A stretch of DNA of 26,194 nucleotides from JBKBXU01 sp046313675 (GTDB lineage Bacteria; Bacteroidota; Bacteroidia; Cytophagales; Cytophagaceae), in assembly GCA_046313675.1 (NCBI GenBank), contig JBKBXU010000018.1:1-26194 (forward strand), read 5' to 3'. Below the pieces are notes generated by a model that was not told the DNA's origin, searched no databases, and was given only the letters and a program-made list of their open reading frames with translations. This document shows, in pieces, positions 16,040 to 23,558 of this stretch. The position numbers and the translations under genes were made by a program. Position 1 is the stretch's first letter; each line of letters starts with the position of its first letter.

Positions 16040-16231
16040 CTACCTGTGGTTGGTTTTAATTTTTGTGAAAGGGTTATTGGAGAAAAGACTGCCATAATGT
16101 TCCTGGCGCCACTTTTCTAATTCTCCGGTCTGATTTTCAGGAAGCCACTTTTTGAATTTCTGATACTCCTTTTCAAAAAGTGTTTTGTCGAAACTTACTT
16201 TTTCAAGAATCATTTTACAGTAATCTAACAT
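16040..16231 (-). CDS. Conserved 63-residue Bacteroidota protein
   Basis: From the chosen start (MLDYCKMILEKVSFD) the protein has 63 residues, rich in charged helical sequence: EKVSFDKTLFEKEYQKFKKWL then a Glu/Trp-containing helix (GELEKWRQEHYGSLF). I recall closely similar small proteins ('xxYCKxxLEKVSFDxxLFxKEL') as common in Bacteroidota, with no assigned function. The frame extends 20 codons upstream (to 16291), but the extension is hydrophobic AT-rich sequence that crosses the dyad at 16274-16290, so the internal start is preferred. It is divergent from otsB, with 199 bases between the two starts. A possible hairpin (16018-16047) overlaps its stop codon. Confidence 0.7.
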   Translation of the reverse strand: MLDYCKMILEKVSFDKTLFEKEYQKFKKWLPENQTGELEKWRQEHYGSLFSNNPFTKIKTNHR

Positions 16232-16273
16232 AATTGTAAAAAAATTTAGTTTGACAAATAATATTACATTTAG

Positions 16274-16290
16274 TGATAGTATTACTATCA
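16274..16290. promoter_or_regulatory. Perfect dyad in the divergent otsB / small-protein region
   Basis: TGATAGTA, one base, TACTATCA: 8-bp perfect arms, 43 bases upstream of the small-protein start and about 140 bases upstream of otsB. The compact, single-base-spaced symmetry fits a dimeric repressor site better than an RNA hairpin. No cognate regulator is identified. Confidence 0.4.
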
Positions 16291-16379
16291 TCTAAAGCAT
16301 CAAAATATGTGCCATTTTATAATTTTACTAAAACTTTTGTTATACATTACATGTTCAAACTGAATCTGAATGAATGTTG

Positions 16380-16387
16380 TACCTTTA
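16380..16387 (+). promoter_or_regulatory. Possible -7 element of otsB
   Basis: TACCTTTA, one base away from TAnnTTTG, 43 bases before the otsB ATG. No clear TTG sits about 20 bases upstream, so this is weak. Confidence 0.25.
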
Positions 16388-16430
16388 CGCTCGGTAATAA
16401 CATTTTTCTAAGAAAATCGTACGTTAAAGA

Positions 16431-17249
16431 ATGGAAATGAAGTCTTATGTTGATAGCTTGCCCTCTGCCCTTGATTTGGTGGAGTTTTTAAATACCAATG
16501 CAACTCTTTACAAACCCGCAGTTTTTCTGGATTATGATGGTACATTGACACCCATAGTTGATGATCCTGCGAAAGCCTTGCTTGATCCAAAAGTCAAAGA
16601 AAAGATTGATGAACTGAGTAAATTATGTTTGGTGGGCATAATTTCCGGAAGGGATAGAGCTGATGTGGAGGGGAAAGTTGGATTGCCTTCACTTGTTTAT
16701 GCAGGCAGTCATGGGTATGACATATCAGGGCCGGATATAACAATGGCTCACCCAAAAGGAGTTGAATGTCTACCTTCTATGGATGAAGCAGAAAAAGAAT
16801 TGGCAGAATGTCTTAAAGACGTTAAAGGCGCCAGAGTCGAAAGGAAGAAATTTGCTATTGCTGTTCATTACCGTCATGTGGCCTCAGAAGAGGTTTCAAC
16901 AGTTCTTGCTTTAGTAGATAAGGTATTAAAAAAATATGCTTGCTTAAAACCGGGTCCCGGAAAAATGATTATGGAATTACGTCCTGATTTTGAATGGCAC
17001 AAGGGGAAAGCGCTTTGGTTTCTTATGGAGCAGGTTGCAAATCAAGATAATATTTTCCCAATCTATTTAGGGGATGATATGACTGATGAAGATGCTTTTG
17101 TTACCCTGGAGGAAAGAGGGGCAGGGGTAATGGTAGGCGATCATGGAAACGAAAGTAGTGCCACCTACAGACTTAATGACACAGAGGAGGTTTACAGTTT
17201 TCTTTCAGAGCTGGTGGAACTGCTTAAATCTAATTCTTTATACCAATAG
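16431..17249 (+). CDS. otsB: Trehalose-6-phosphate phosphatase
   Basis: A 272-residue HAD-superfamily phosphatase that hydrolyses trehalose 6-phosphate to trehalose, cytosolic. The HAD motif I is FLDYDGTLTPI (32-42; nucleophile D34 and acid/base D36), followed by the family's SGRD (72-75), GSHG (92-95), the ERKKFAIAVHYR segment (137-148), RPDFEWHKG (184-192) and the Mg-binding GDDMTDEDAF (214-223). Length and motif order are normal for OtsB (about 230-270 residues). The start is at the first ATG (MEMK); a second ATG two codons later is equally possible. No trehalose-6-phosphate synthase (otsA) is in the window, so the synthase must lie elsewhere or the substrate may differ. It ends with a strong terminator facing the convergent lipoprotein gene. 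Confidence 0.92.
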   Translation: MEMKSYVDSLPSALDLVEFLNTNATLYKPAVFLDYDGTLTPIVDDPAKALLDPKVKEKIDELSKLCLVGIISGRDRADVEGKVGLPSLVYAGSHGYDISGPDITMAHPKGVECLPSMDEAEKELAECLKDVKGARVERKKFAIAVHYRHVASEEVSTVLALVDKVLKKYACLKPGPGKMIMELRPDFEWHKGKALWFLMEQVANQDNIFPIYLGDDMTDEDAFVTLEERGAGVMVGDHGNESSATYRLNDTEEVYSFLSELVELLKSNSLYQ

Positions 17250-17268
17250 GAAATACTTAATAAAAGAG

Positions 17269-17305
17269 CCGGGGCTTATCTCCTTTGAGATGCCCCGGTT
17301 TTTTT
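17269..17305 (+). terminator. Strong terminator after otsB
   Basis: CCGGGGC (17269-17275) pairs with GCCCCGG (17292-17298), with an inner ATCTC/GAGAT stem, and is followed by seven T (17299-17305). It touches the stop codon of the convergent lipoprotein gene and may also stop transcription from that side, where the T-tract is weaker (CTCTTTTATT). Confidence 0.9.
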
Positions 17306-17939
17306 ATAACTTTTCAAGTTCAGAAAGATCCAGACTTTCGGCTATTTCTTTTATAAGATCTGTATTGTCCTGTTGATCCAGCGAGATGGAAAGGAAAAAA
17401 CGTCCAACCACGCCCAACATTAATTCAGCTCTTTTTTCTTCTTTATGGTAGACTTCCCAACCTTTTAAAGTGCCGTTTTTTAAAGATGTTCCATTCGCAA
17501 TTTGATTGTTATCCTCTATGCTCATGCCGGTTGCCCACATGGCAGTTAATCCTGAATATAAATCATGTGCACTATTGTAGTCTACCAGGCTGATGTTTAG
17601 GTAGGAGTCGCCTTTTTTGTAGTTGTGTTCCACTGAAGAATAGGACATGCCTTCCATATTTACCGAATTGCCCTCAATTTCTCCTTCTCCTGTATAGCCT
17701 TTAATTTCTGATGGAAGAAACTTCTGCAGCTCTTTATAATTCATAGCCAGGGTATCACCTTTAGCTCTTCGTTCTTCTAACTTTTTCTGAGCTTCAGATT
17801 GAGCTTTTACATAATTATCTGATATTTCACTGGCGTTCTTCATAACAGAATAGGCATTTTTTGCATCCTGTATACTTTCACCGCAGGAGCTAAGTACAGC
17901 CAACAAGCCTGCGAGAAAAATTGCATGGGTAGATTTCAT
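17304..17939 (-). CDS. Lipoprotein of unknown function
   Basis: A 211-residue protein with an SPII signal peptide (IFLAGLLAVLSSC, lipobox LSSC, lipidated cysteine C19). It is followed by a charged, probably helical linker (about 20-65, KAQSEAQKKLEERRAKGD) and a mixed alpha/beta domain (about 67-205). No catalytic motif or named domain is recognised. Segments such as GYTGEGEIEG, YLNISLVDYNSAHDLYSG and RFFLSISLDQQD suggest a beta-sheet sensory or binding fold. Likely attached to the inner or outer membrane on the periplasmic side. It is convergent with otsB, sharing the terminator region, and is likely monocistronic. Confidence 0.75.
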   Translation of the reverse strand: MKSTHAIFLAGLLAVLSSCGESIQDAKNAYSVMKNASEISDNYVKAQSEAQKKLEERRAKGDTLAMNYKELQKFLPSEIKGYTGEGEIEGNSVNMEGMSYSSVEHNYKKGDSYLNISLVDYNSAHDLYSGLTAMWATGMSIEDNNQIANGTSLKNGTLKGWEVYHKEEKRAELMLGVVGRFFLSISLDQQDNTDLIKEIAESLDLSELEKL

Positions 17940-18033
17940 TTGACTAATAAAGGTTTAAGGTTATATGTCCGGTAAGTTAGTTGAAAAAATGATTCGTAGT
18001 TTCGGTAGGTGTAAAATTTATTTTTATTATTGC

Positions 18034-18747
18034 CTATATCCAACCTTTACATTTATAATAAGCAATAGCAGTGTATTCACGCAGTACCAGAATTTCATAG
18101 CTTAGATAACTCCACATATTATACCTAACTGAAAGGCTGTTTACCTGGTCTTTTGCGTTTTTATCTTTGATTTTGTCCTCCTCGGGCGGTTTTTCAAAAG
18201 AAGGTACACCGCCTACATGAGAGAAACCGGCTTTTTCGAAGGTTTTTATAGATCGGTATATGTGCTCCGGCGAGGTAACTAAAGCCAGGACTGGTTTGTG
18301 TTCTCCATACATGGCCGCAATATTCAGAGCTTGAGATCGGGTATTATAGCCTTTGGGTTCGTAGGTGATTCTTTCTGGGTTAATGCCTTTAAGAATAAGC
18401 TCATTTGCCATTAAGTTTAACTGATACAGGCTATCCGTTTCATGTTCATTGTAGGGTAGGGCAATTATAATGCGAGCCTCTGTGAATTTCTCAGCAAGAT
18501 CTGCTGCATAGTACGTGCGTATAAGTCCGTCAGGACTAGGCATGCCGCTGCCTCCCAAAAGGATTATCACTTCGGGTTTTTTGATAAGCTTTGCGTTTAC
18601 AGTTCCTAAATGGTGGTATGCATAATAGGGTAGGTCTGTAAAGCTCAGTAAGATCAATACAAGAAAAATTACACCGGAAGTTTTGAGGAATAAATTCAAG
18701 AACTTCCAGGCTGTTTTTTTTATATGTATTAAAGAAACTGTCATCAC
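18034..18747 (-). CDS. YdcF/SanA-type DUF218 membrane protein
   Basis: A 237-residue protein with one N-terminal membrane helix (about 22-38) and a DUF218 (YdcF/SanA) domain. The characteristic IILLGGSG (60-67) is followed by an 'R-T-Y-Y-A-A-D-L' helix. The rest of the family pattern is GINPERITYEPKGYNTRSQALN (121-142, broken here) and LVTSPEHIYRSI (156-167), containing the conserved 'S-x-x-H-x-x-R'. The family is associated with cell-envelope functions (SanA, ElyC) but its chemistry is not settled. It begins 1 base after the stop of the metallo-hydrolase gene, so the two are co-transcribed and probably translationally coupled. Confidence 0.85.
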   Translation of the reverse strand: MMTVSLIHIKKTAWKFLNLFLKTSGVIFLVLILLSFTDLPYYAYHHLGTVNAKLIKKPEVIILLGGSGMPSPDGLIRTYYAADLAEKFTEARIIIALPYNEHETDSLYQLNLMANELILKGINPERITYEPKGYNTRSQALNIAAMYGEHKPVLALVTSPEHIYRSIKTFEKAGFSHVGGVPSFEKPPEEDKIKDKNAKDQVNSLSVRYNMWSYLSYEILVLREYTAIAYYKCKGWI

Positions 18748-18748
18748 T

Positions 18749-19570
18749 CTAAGTTATGGAACCTGAGGGAAAAAGTTGAATTTGTTCTTCTTTAATTTTA
18801 ACGTTTGATCCTATTTCAAAAACCGGGATTTCACTTGTTCTGGAGGTCAGTACGATCTCAACGTTGGAGCAATGGTTTTTAAACAAGTCCTGAGCTAATT
18901 TAGGGTCATTGTTTTCTTTGGAAATATGGGAAAGGAAAATATGGCTCATGAATTCCGGCTTATTTTGACAGAATAATTCCAGTGCCTGTAAATTGGAGAG
19001 GTGCCCCTTGTTACCACTGATGCGTCGTTTGAGGTATATCGGGTAAGGCCCTGTTTCCAGCATCTTGTCGTCGTAATTGGCCTCCAAAAATATGGCGTTA
19101 CACAATTTGAAGTTTTTAATCACATGCTCGCATGGCTCTCCGATATCAGTAAAAACCCCGACGCATGTTTCATTGGCCTGAATAATGAAGCTTTGAGGAT
19201 CCTTTGCGTCATGCATTTTCGGGAAGGCCGTTATCTTTAAACTTCCTGCCTGAACGGGCTGGTAGGGGTAAAGCCTGACCGTAAAGGGGTGCTTTGGATC
19301 GAAGTACGCATTGGCTAATGTGGCAGGAGTAATGTACAGGGGAAGTTGATATTTTTTTGACAGGACTCTTGCTCCTCTGATATGATCGGCATGTTCGTGT
19401 GAAATAAAGAGGGCTTTGACTTTTTTGATGGACAGGCCCAGGCGATCCATGCGTTTTTCTATTTCACGACAACTGATACCGGCATCCACAAGAACCGCTT
19501 CGTCTTTATTACCTATATAATAGCAATTTCCATTGCTTCCGGAGTTGAGGGCTGTAACAAATAAATTCAT
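18749..19570 (-). CDS. WalJ/YycJ-type metallo-beta-lactamase-fold hydrolase
   Basis: A 273-residue cytosolic MBL-fold protein. The N-terminus LNSGSNGNCYYI (8-19) and VDAGISCREIEKRM (28-41) are typical of the WalJ/YycJ subfamily. The metal-binding motif is SHEHADH (57-63), with D62 and H63; further ligands fall in MHDAKDP and FTDIGEP, and HIFLSHISKENND occupies the C-terminal part. WalJ proteins of Gram-positives act as 5'-to-3' exonucleases with links to DNA repair and wall control; in Bacteroidota the homologue's role is unproven. It is the first gene of a two-gene unit with the DUF218 gene downstream. Confidence 0.88.
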   Translation of the reverse strand: MNLFVTALNSGSNGNCYYIGNKDEAVLVDAGISCREIEKRMDRLGLSIKKVKALFISHEHADHIRGARVLSKKYQLPLYITPATLANAYFDPKHPFTVRLYPYQPVQAGSLKITAFPKMHDAKDPQSFIIQANETCVGVFTDIGEPCEHVIKNFKLCNAIFLEANYDDKMLETGPYPIYLKRRISGNKGHLSNLQALELFCQNKPEFMSHIFLSHISKENNDPKLAQDLFKNHCSNVEIVLTSRTSEIPVFEIGSNVKIKEEQIQLFPSGSIT

Positions 19571-19623
19571 AGTTAATCTAACGCATAAAAGTAAGGAAGT
19601 ATAAGGTAAAGGAGAAAATAATT

Positions 19624-19668
19624 TAAAAAAACAAGAAGGTGTAAAATGTTTCCACCTTACACCTTCTT
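19624..19668 (-). terminator. Strong terminator of the 99-residue protein gene
   Basis: AAGAAGGTGTAA (19633-19644) pairs perfectly with TTACACCTTCTT (19657-19668), 12 bp. On the minus strand the stem is followed by GTTTTTTT. It is 22 bases beyond the stop codon of the 99-residue gene and ahead of the metallo-hydrolase start, separating the two units. Confidence 0.9.
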
Positions 19669-19689
19669 GAATATTAAGCTAATTACTGA

Positions 19690-19989
19690 TTAGTATTCAG
19701 TCCCTTCTCTTGAGCTTTTATCATGGCCTTCCAGTTTTACTAATTTATTGTAAACTCCGAAAAGCAGGAACGACGGTGCCCATTGGCCCACGAACAATGA
19801 CATTTGGTTTTTCTTAAAGATTTTAAATGTCAATGAAACCGCCATAGATCCTAATGAAGCCCAAAGAAATAAATCAGAAGGCAGTTTAGATGTCTGACTT
19901 TCGATCAGTGTTGCTACCTTACCTTCTTTTGACTCTTTTCCTTTTGTCACATTACTGACTCCTCTTGCTATTTTTTCCAACGTCTCCAT
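19690..19989 (-). CDS. Small membrane protein, hypothetical
   Basis: A 99-residue protein: a charged, probably amphipathic N-terminal region (EKIARGVSNVTKGKESKEG), two hydrophobic segments (about 40-57, LFLWASLGSMAVSLTF, and about 63-80, MSLFVGQWAPSFLLFGVY) and a hydrophilic C-terminus. It is probably an inner-membrane hairpin with both ends cytosolic. No family is recognised. Its own strong terminator indicates a monocistronic transcript, and the well-formed hairpin argues that the gene is expressed. Confidence 0.65.
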   Translation of the reverse strand: METLEKIARGVSNVTKGKESKEGKVATLIESQTSKLPSDLFLWASLGSMAVSLTFKIFKKNQMSLFVGQWAPSFLLFGVYNKLVKLEGHDKSSREGTEY

Positions 19990-20159
19990 ATAAACTTTTT
20001 TATTTCATTCCTCACTATAAGGACAACATCATATATTTTGAGAATGTTATTAAGGTTGATAAGGTTTTGTTATACAGGTATTTTTATGGGGAATACTCGG
20101 TTTTTATATTAACCTCTTTTCCATTTCCTGGTGTGTGTTCCTTCCTGGCGTATAATTTC

Positions 20160-20729
20160 CTATTGATACTGGTAAGCCTTTTTGTAAAGTCTTTTTCTGA
20201 GTTTTTTTGGGTAGATAATTTTTAGATAGGTTTTTCTGTGGGAAAATTTCTTTAAAATCCCGGCTTCTGCCAGAAGGTCATACGTTGCAGAGCCACATCG
20301 CATGCCTATAAAAGCATAATCATAGGGCGTATTTTTTATGTATGCCTGTGACAAGCTATCCAGAATGCTTTTCTGATGTGTGCTTACAGGGATTATTACG
20401 CTTGCTTTTTTGACTTTGTCTGAAGGGCCTCCCATAATTTCCCAAAAGGCTTTGTTACTGTGGATGGTAAATTTACTATGACGGTCATATTTTTTCTCCA
20501 CCCAGTGGAATTTACCGTAAGGTATAAAATTTACCACCTGATCCGGTTCCAGCTCTATGCCTACATGTCCTCCGATTTTTCCTCCAAACCATTTTTCTTC
20601 GGATTGTTTAAATTTACCCTTTGGCCTGGAGCCGAAAAGAAAATGTACTTGAACGAAAGTCGTATCCTGTGAGAAAACTTGTGAGAATGACAGGATAAAA
20701 ATGAATAAAAAAAGTAAGGTGTGCCTCAT
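20160..20729 (-). CDS. Exported protein with permuted NlpC/P60-like His/Cys pattern
   Basis: A 189-residue protein with a strong signal peptide (1-21, LLFLFIFILSFSQVFSQ). The mature protein has GGHVGIEL (53-60) and, 90 residues later, GMRCGSATYDLLAEAG (142-157). A His in a 'G-H-V-G-I' strand followed by a Cys at the start of a helix is the order seen in permuted papain-like/NlpC-P60 hydrolases (YiiX- and DUF4105-type); C145 and H55 would be the catalytic pair. YDYAFIG just before the Cys is also typical. The basic C-terminus (KKLRKRLYKKAYQYQ) is unusual. It may act on cell wall or protein amides in the periplasm. Function inferred from pattern only. Confidence 0.65.
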   Translation of the reverse strand: MRHTLLFLFIFILSFSQVFSQDTTFVQVHFLFGSRPKGKFKQSEEKWFGGKIGGHVGIELEPDQVVNFIPYGKFHWVEKKYDRHSKFTIHSNKAFWEIMGGPSDKVKKASVIIPVSTHQKSILDSLSQAYIKNTPYDYAFIGMRCGSATYDLLAEAGILKKFSHRKTYLKIIYPKKLRKRLYKKAYQYQ

Positions 20730-20962
20730 TGTTTCAGAGTTTTAAAATCGCATAACGATGAATTTGTAAAACTGGTATTTCAATGTTAAAATAGTAAGGG
20801 AGCAGGATGATTATTGGGTGAAGTGCGGAAAATCAGAGCGGAGAGCTGAAAAACGAAAAAGAATGGGGTGAGGGTAGGTAATTACCCGAAGGGGATAAAA
20901 TTCATCGGTTAAAAGAAGGTGTTTTTGTATATTTAGTCTTTATATGTAAAAGTATCTCAGGG
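20730..20962. other. Divergent intergenic region upstream of the AraC-type gene
   Basis: This 233-base region lies between two divergent starts and must contain both promoters; none matches the TTG / TAnnTTTG consensus clearly. It includes a copy of AGAGCGGAGAGC (20835-20846) followed by a purine-rich stretch (to about 20876), the same sequence as in the repeat at 11185-11203 in reverse orientation. Confidence 0.4.
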
Positions 20963-21838
20963 ATGCCAAAAAATATTCCAACCTACAGCATAAATAAATT
21001 CAATCGGAGCGGACAATCTGAAATCCGCTATCAGGTAGAGGTATTTGATGCTCACCGGCATTTTCAGGTGGAATATCCTCATCGACATCATGGGTTTTAT
21101 GAAATCCTATATCTCAGGGAAGGTTCAGGTAAGCATGTGATTGATTTTAAGTCTTATGAAATAAAACCTAACAGTATTTTTTTTCTATCCCCCGGTCAGG
21201 TTCATACCCTTGACCTCTCGGATGACATTAAAGGATACATTTTTCTGTTTACTTCAGAATTTTATCTGTTAAACAAGCAGAATAAAAATCGCTTATTGGA
21301 GTTTCCGTTTTTCTTTCACCTGCAGGAAGAAACACCACCCTTGCATCTGCCTGATTCTTTTGAGGCGGAGAAAATGGAAAAGTTGTTTCTCAGCGCCATT
21401 GATGCCCTTGTTCTTCAGGATTTGGAAGACCGGGATGAAACACTTGCTGCCATTCTGGATCTTATTCTCTTGTATTGCAAACAACATTATCCTGTTGGAC
21501 AAGCGATAAAAAATACCCAAAAGGGACGTTTGCTTGTGAAGCGCTTTAAGCAGCTTATCGAAGAAAATTATCATCTGAATTTTTCTGTTCGGGATTATGC
21601 GGAAAAGCTGGCTGTAAGCCCTAACCACCTGACTGAAACTGTACGTGAATTAACAGGAAGGACTTCCAATGACATAATCCATGAACGTACCATTATAGAA
21701 GCAAAGAAGTTGCTTAAGTATACCGAACTTACCGTCACTCAAATTGCAGACCAACTGCATTTTAAGGATCAATCATACTTCGCCAGGTTCTTTAAAAAAC
21801 ATGCCGGTATTAACCCGGAAGGTTTTAGGAAGGTCTAA
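20963..21838 (+). CDS. AraC-family transcriptional regulator with cupin-type sensor domain
   Basis: A 291-residue protein. The N-terminal half (about 25-110) is a cupin-like ligand domain: HFQVEYPHRHHGFYEILYL, a 'GSGKHVIDF' turn, and IKPNSIFFLSPGQVHTL, which is the AraC_binding pattern. The C-terminal part (about 185-291) has the double helix-turn-helix: first HTH around FSVRDYAEKLAVSPNHLTETV, second around LTVTQIADQLHFKDQSYFARFFKK with the signature ending GINPEGFRKV. The inducer is unknown. It is transcribed in the same direction as ilvC, 153 bases upstream of it, but the gap and the ilvC promoter-like sequence suggest separate units. Regulation of ilvC is possible, not shown. Confidence 0.88.
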   Translation: MPKNIPTYSINKFNRSGQSEIRYQVEVFDAHRHFQVEYPHRHHGFYEILYLREGSGKHVIDFKSYEIKPNSIFFLSPGQVHTLDLSDDIKGYIFLFTSEFYLLNKQNKNRLLEFPFFFHLQEETPPLHLPDSFEAEKMEKLFLSAIDALVLQDLEDRDETLAAILDLILLYCKQHYPVGQAIKNTQKGRLLVKRFKQLIEENYHLNFSVRDYAEKLAVSPNHLTETVRELTGRTSNDIIHERTIIEAKKLLKYTELTVTQIADQLHFKDQSYFARFFKKHAGINPEGFRKV

Positions 21839-21928
21839 TCTAAGGTTAATCGACAGGTAAATTATTAAATCCATAAAAAGTACCTAAAGTAAAAGGTAAA
21901 AGATAAATTAGTTTTGAAAATATTTCCC

Positions 21929-21936
21929 CACCTTTG
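21929..21936 (+). promoter_or_regulatory. Possible -7 element of ilvC
   Basis: CACCTTTG, one base different from TAnnTTTG, 55 bases before the ATG of ilvC. No TTG lies at the expected distance upstream (the nearest TTTTG is too close), so this is tentative. A transcript starting about seven bases downstream would begin at the dyad at 21942. Confidence 0.3.
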
Positions 21937-21941
21937 TACTG

Positions 21942-21958
21942 ACAGGATTCTGTCCTGT
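21942..21958 (+). promoter_or_regulatory. Dyad at the presumed ilvC 5' end
   Basis: ACAGGA, five bases, TCCTGT. It lies 34 bases before the ilvC start and immediately after the possible -7 element. It could be an operator or a small 5' hairpin of the mRNA; the sequence does not decide. Confidence 0.35.
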
Positions 21959-21991
21959 GAACAAGAAAACTTATTAAAACCCTAATAAAAA

Positions 21992-23506
21992 ATGGCTAAT
22001 TATTTTAACACCCTTTCATTAAGAGAAAAACTTGACCAGTTAGGCGTTTGCGAATTCATGGATATAAGCGAATTCTCAGACGGTGTAAATGCCCTTAAAG
22101 GAAAAAAAATTGTGATTGTAGGATGTGGCGCACAAGGCTTAAACCAAGGACTTAATCTTAGAGATTCCGGTCTTGATGTATCATATGCTTTAAGAAAAGA
22201 AGCAATTGAGCAAAAAAGACAAAGCTGGAAAAATGCTTCTGAAAATGGATTTACAGTAGGCACTTATGAAGAACTTATTCCTTCTGCTGATCTGGTAAGT
22301 AATCTAACACCTGATAAACAACATACTTCAGTAGTAAGTGCGGTGATGCCTTTGATGAAACAAGGTGCCACGCTTTCGTATTCTCATGGTTTCAACATTG
22401 TTGAAGAAGGAATGCAGGTTCGTAAAGATATTACGGTTATTATGGTAGCTCCTAAATCACCGGGATCTGAAGTTAGAGAAGAGTACAAAAGAGGTTTTGG
22501 TGTTCCTACCCTTATCGCAGTTCACCCTGAAAATGACCCTCAGGGATTAGGACTTGATTATGCTAAAGCATATTGCGTAGGTACCGGTGGTGACAGAGCA
22601 GGTGTCCTTCTTTCTTCATTCGTTGCTGAAGTTAAATCTGACCTTATGGGTGAGCAAACAATTCTTTGCGGCCTTCTTCAGACAGGATCTATCCTTTGCT
22701 TTGACAAAATGGTTGAAAAAGGCATTGATAAAGGATATGCTGCTAAACTTATCCAGTATGGCTGGGAAGTAATCACAGAATCTTTAAAGCATGGTGGTAT
22801 TACCGCTATGTTGGACAGGCTTACAAATCCTGCTAAAATCAAGGCGTTTGAACTTTCTGAAGAATTGAAAGATATTATGCGCCCATTGTTCCAAAAGCAT
22901 CAGGACGACATCATGAGTGGAGAGTTCTCTAAAACTATGATGGAAGACTGGGCAAATGGCGATGCGAACCTTTTGAAGTGGAGAGCTGCAACAGGAGAGA
23001 CTGCCTTTGAAAAAACCGAAGCCGGAAGCATGAAAATTTCTGAGCAGGAGTTTTATGATAATGGACTTTTAATGGTTGCTATGGTAAGAGCCGGTGTGGA
23101 ACTTGCTTTTGAAACCATGACGGAATCTGGTATTAAAGAAGAGTCGGCGTACTATGAGTCACTTCATGAAACTCCGCTTATTGCCAATACCATTGCCCGT
23201 AAGAAATTATTCGAAATGAACAGGGTTATTTCTGATACTGCGGAATATGGCTGCTATTTGTTTGACCATGCGTGTAAGCCTCTTTTGGCGGACTTCATGA
23301 AGAAGGTTGGCACAGATGTAATCGGTAAAAACTTCAATGAAGGAAAAGACAATGGCGTGGACAACAGAACCCTTATTGTGGTAAATGAAATGCTGCGTTT
23401 CCACCCTATCGAAATTGTAGGTTCTGAACTTAGAGCTGCGATGACTTCCATGAAGCAGATCAGCCTTGGTGAAGAAAGAGCAGTTGAGCAACCTGCTTTT
23501 GCTTAA
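21992..23506 (+). CDS. ilvC: Ketol-acid reductoisomerase, class II (long form)
   Basis: A 504-residue KARI that converts acetolactate or acetohydroxybutyrate to the dihydroxy acids of isoleucine, valine and leucine synthesis, with Mg2+ and NADPH, in the cytosol. It is the long E. coli-type enzyme (about 490 residues), not the 330-residue form. The N-terminal Rossmann motif is IVGCGAQGLNQGLNLRDSG, with RKEAIEQKR in the cofactor loop. Other marks are YSHGFNI, MVAPKSPGSEVREEY and the Mg-binding VAEVKSDLMGEQTILCG, then YESLHETPLIANTIARKKL in the C-terminal knotted domain. No other branched-chain genes are near it, which is uncommon because ilvC often sits with ilvD/ilvB/ilvN. A strong bidirectional terminator follows it. 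Confidence 0.97.
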   Translation: MANYFNTLSLREKLDQLGVCEFMDISEFSDGVNALKGKKIVIVGCGAQGLNQGLNLRDSGLDVSYALRKEAIEQKRQSWKNASENGFTVGTYEELIPSADLVSNLTPDKQHTSVVSAVMPLMKQGATLSYSHGFNIVEEGMQVRKDITVIMVAPKSPGSEVREEYKRGFGVPTLIAVHPENDPQGLGLDYAKAYCVGTGGDRAGVLLSSFVAEVKSDLMGEQTILCGLLQTGSILCFDKMVEKGIDKGYAAKLIQYGWEVITESLKHGGITAMLDRLTNPAKIKAFELSEELKDIMRPLFQKHQDDIMSGEFSKTMMEDWANGDANLLKWRAATGETAFEKTEAGSMKISEQEFYDNGLLMVAMVRAGVELAFETMTESGIKEESAYYESLHETPLIANTIARKKLFEMNRVISDTAEYGCYLFDHACKPLLADFMKKVGTDVIGKNFNEGKDNGVDNRTLIVVNEMLRFHPIEIVGSELRAAMTSMKQISLGEERAVEQPAFA

Positions 23507-23525
23507 GTATTTACTTTTTAAATTT

Positions 23526-23558
23526 AAAAAATGGCACCTGAGCAAGGTGCCATTTTTT
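23526..23558. terminator. Bidirectional terminator between ilvC and the convergent lipoprotein gene
   Basis: AAAAAATGGCACCT (23526-23539) pairs perfectly with AGGTGCCATTTTTT (23545-23558), 14 bp around a five-base loop. T-runs are present on both strands. The stem end overlaps the stop codon of the downstream lipoprotein gene, so it serves both convergent transcripts. Confidence 0.9.

Noticed and set aside
16018..16047. Stem-loop overlapping the stop of the 63-residue protein gene
   Set aside because: ACAGGCAGGA/TCCTACCTGT pairs with one wobble on the minus strand, but no T-run follows, so it is not called as a terminator.
19965..20225. An 86-codon plus-strand frame
   Set aside because: It crosses the 3' end of the minus-strand exported-protein gene and the start of the 99-residue gene; no Bacteroidota protein features beyond chance hydrophobicity.
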